A DNA stretch of 64,000 nt, from NCBI GenBank assembly GCA_946122785.1, contig CAMGYJ010000008.1, positions 54,322,963-54,386,962 of the forward strand, in the 5' to 3' direction. The notes under the pieces were generated by a model. The model was not told the origin of the DNA. It ran no database searches and saw only the letters and a list, made by a program, of their open reading frames with translations. This DNA comes from Linum tenue. Taxonomy: Eukaryota; Streptophyta; Magnoliopsida; Malpighiales; Linaceae. Below are positions 63,998 through 64,000 of the stretch, one piece after another (the stretch's first letter is position 1; the number at the start of each line of letters is the position of its first letter). The translations under genes and the position numbers were made by a program.

Positions 63998-64000
63998 GCA

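Larger units (their letters stand above)
55151..64000 (-). mobile_element. Element E: Athila-type element with intact gag-pol, no ATHILA ORF
   Basis: Minus orientation: 3' LTR 55151-56549, PPT, 3' non-coding region, double hairpin, PPT-like module, AGGCAA hairpin, and gag-pol reaching 63997. The 5' LTR and PBS lie outside the window. The interior between the AGGCAA hairpin and the PPT-like module is only about 230 bp, so the palindrome array, intron and ATHILA ORF are missing as one block. It is inserted in LINE ORF2. Confidence 0.9.

Overview
The window is plant repeat DNA, most likely angiosperm pericentromeric or knob-like heterochromatin. I see no ordinary host gene. Almost everything is retrotransposon: at least six Athila-type Ty3/gypsy elements (called A to F here), a chromovirus-like fragment, a protease-only non-autonomous LTR element, a Cassandra 5S-like LTR pair, L1-type LINE pieces and one short DNA transposon. 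The evidence for a plant is the primer-binding sites complementary to the 3' ends of plant tRNA-Asp and initiator tRNA-Met, Athila proteins, LINE ORF1 of the DUF4283 type, and Cassandra.

Layout. 1-296 and 10534-20232: element A (+), whose ATHILA ORF is split by element B and whose 3' LTR is split by chromovirus-type sequence (14973 to about 19483). 297-10533: element B (-), complete, with two 1349-bp LTRs, gag-protease and an intact ATHILA ORF but no reverse transcriptase or integrase core. 20233-29839: element F (-), degraded, with a LINE piece and a Cassandra LTR dimer inside its gag. 29840-33494: tandem LINE 3' pieces. 33495-34299: nothing recognised. 34300-41010: element C (-), degraded. 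41011-42350: LTR-like or unassigned DNA. 42351-55150: a LINE (+) interrupted by element D (+, 42957-54677). 55151-64000: element E (-), with an unbroken 1862-codon gag-pol that runs almost to the right edge.

How the parts relate. E encodes every enzyme but lacks the ATHILA cassette. B has gag, protease and an intact ATHILA ORF but no RT/RNase H/integrase core, and its LTR edge and 3' region closely match E. B therefore looks like a passenger of E-like elements. C and F have the same pol-less plan.

The most interesting signal is a set of conserved non-coding parts shared by unrelated-looking Athila families. (1) An array of palindromes whose word differs by family sits about 160-540 nt inside every LTR. 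In B, C, D and F a second copy lies inside the element just ahead of a TATA box and the ATHILA ORF. (2) A 5'-UTR intron of about 456-497 nt ends at TTGCAG only 4-6 bases before the ATHILA start codon. (3) A double hairpin with a conserved CTAGTCCRCTGTCC strand has stems that change in a compensatory way. (4) A hairpin with loop AGGCAA follows pol. (5) A tetraloop hairpin followed by TTAAGTGTGGGGG occurs both at the 3' PPT and about 1.5 kb upstream. Together these suggest an internal promoter and a structured-RNA programme for the ATHILA gene. The ATHILA protein shows no evident signal peptide or membrane segment and ends in a coiled coil, so it may be a DNA-binding regulator and not an envelope. 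That functional reading is inference.
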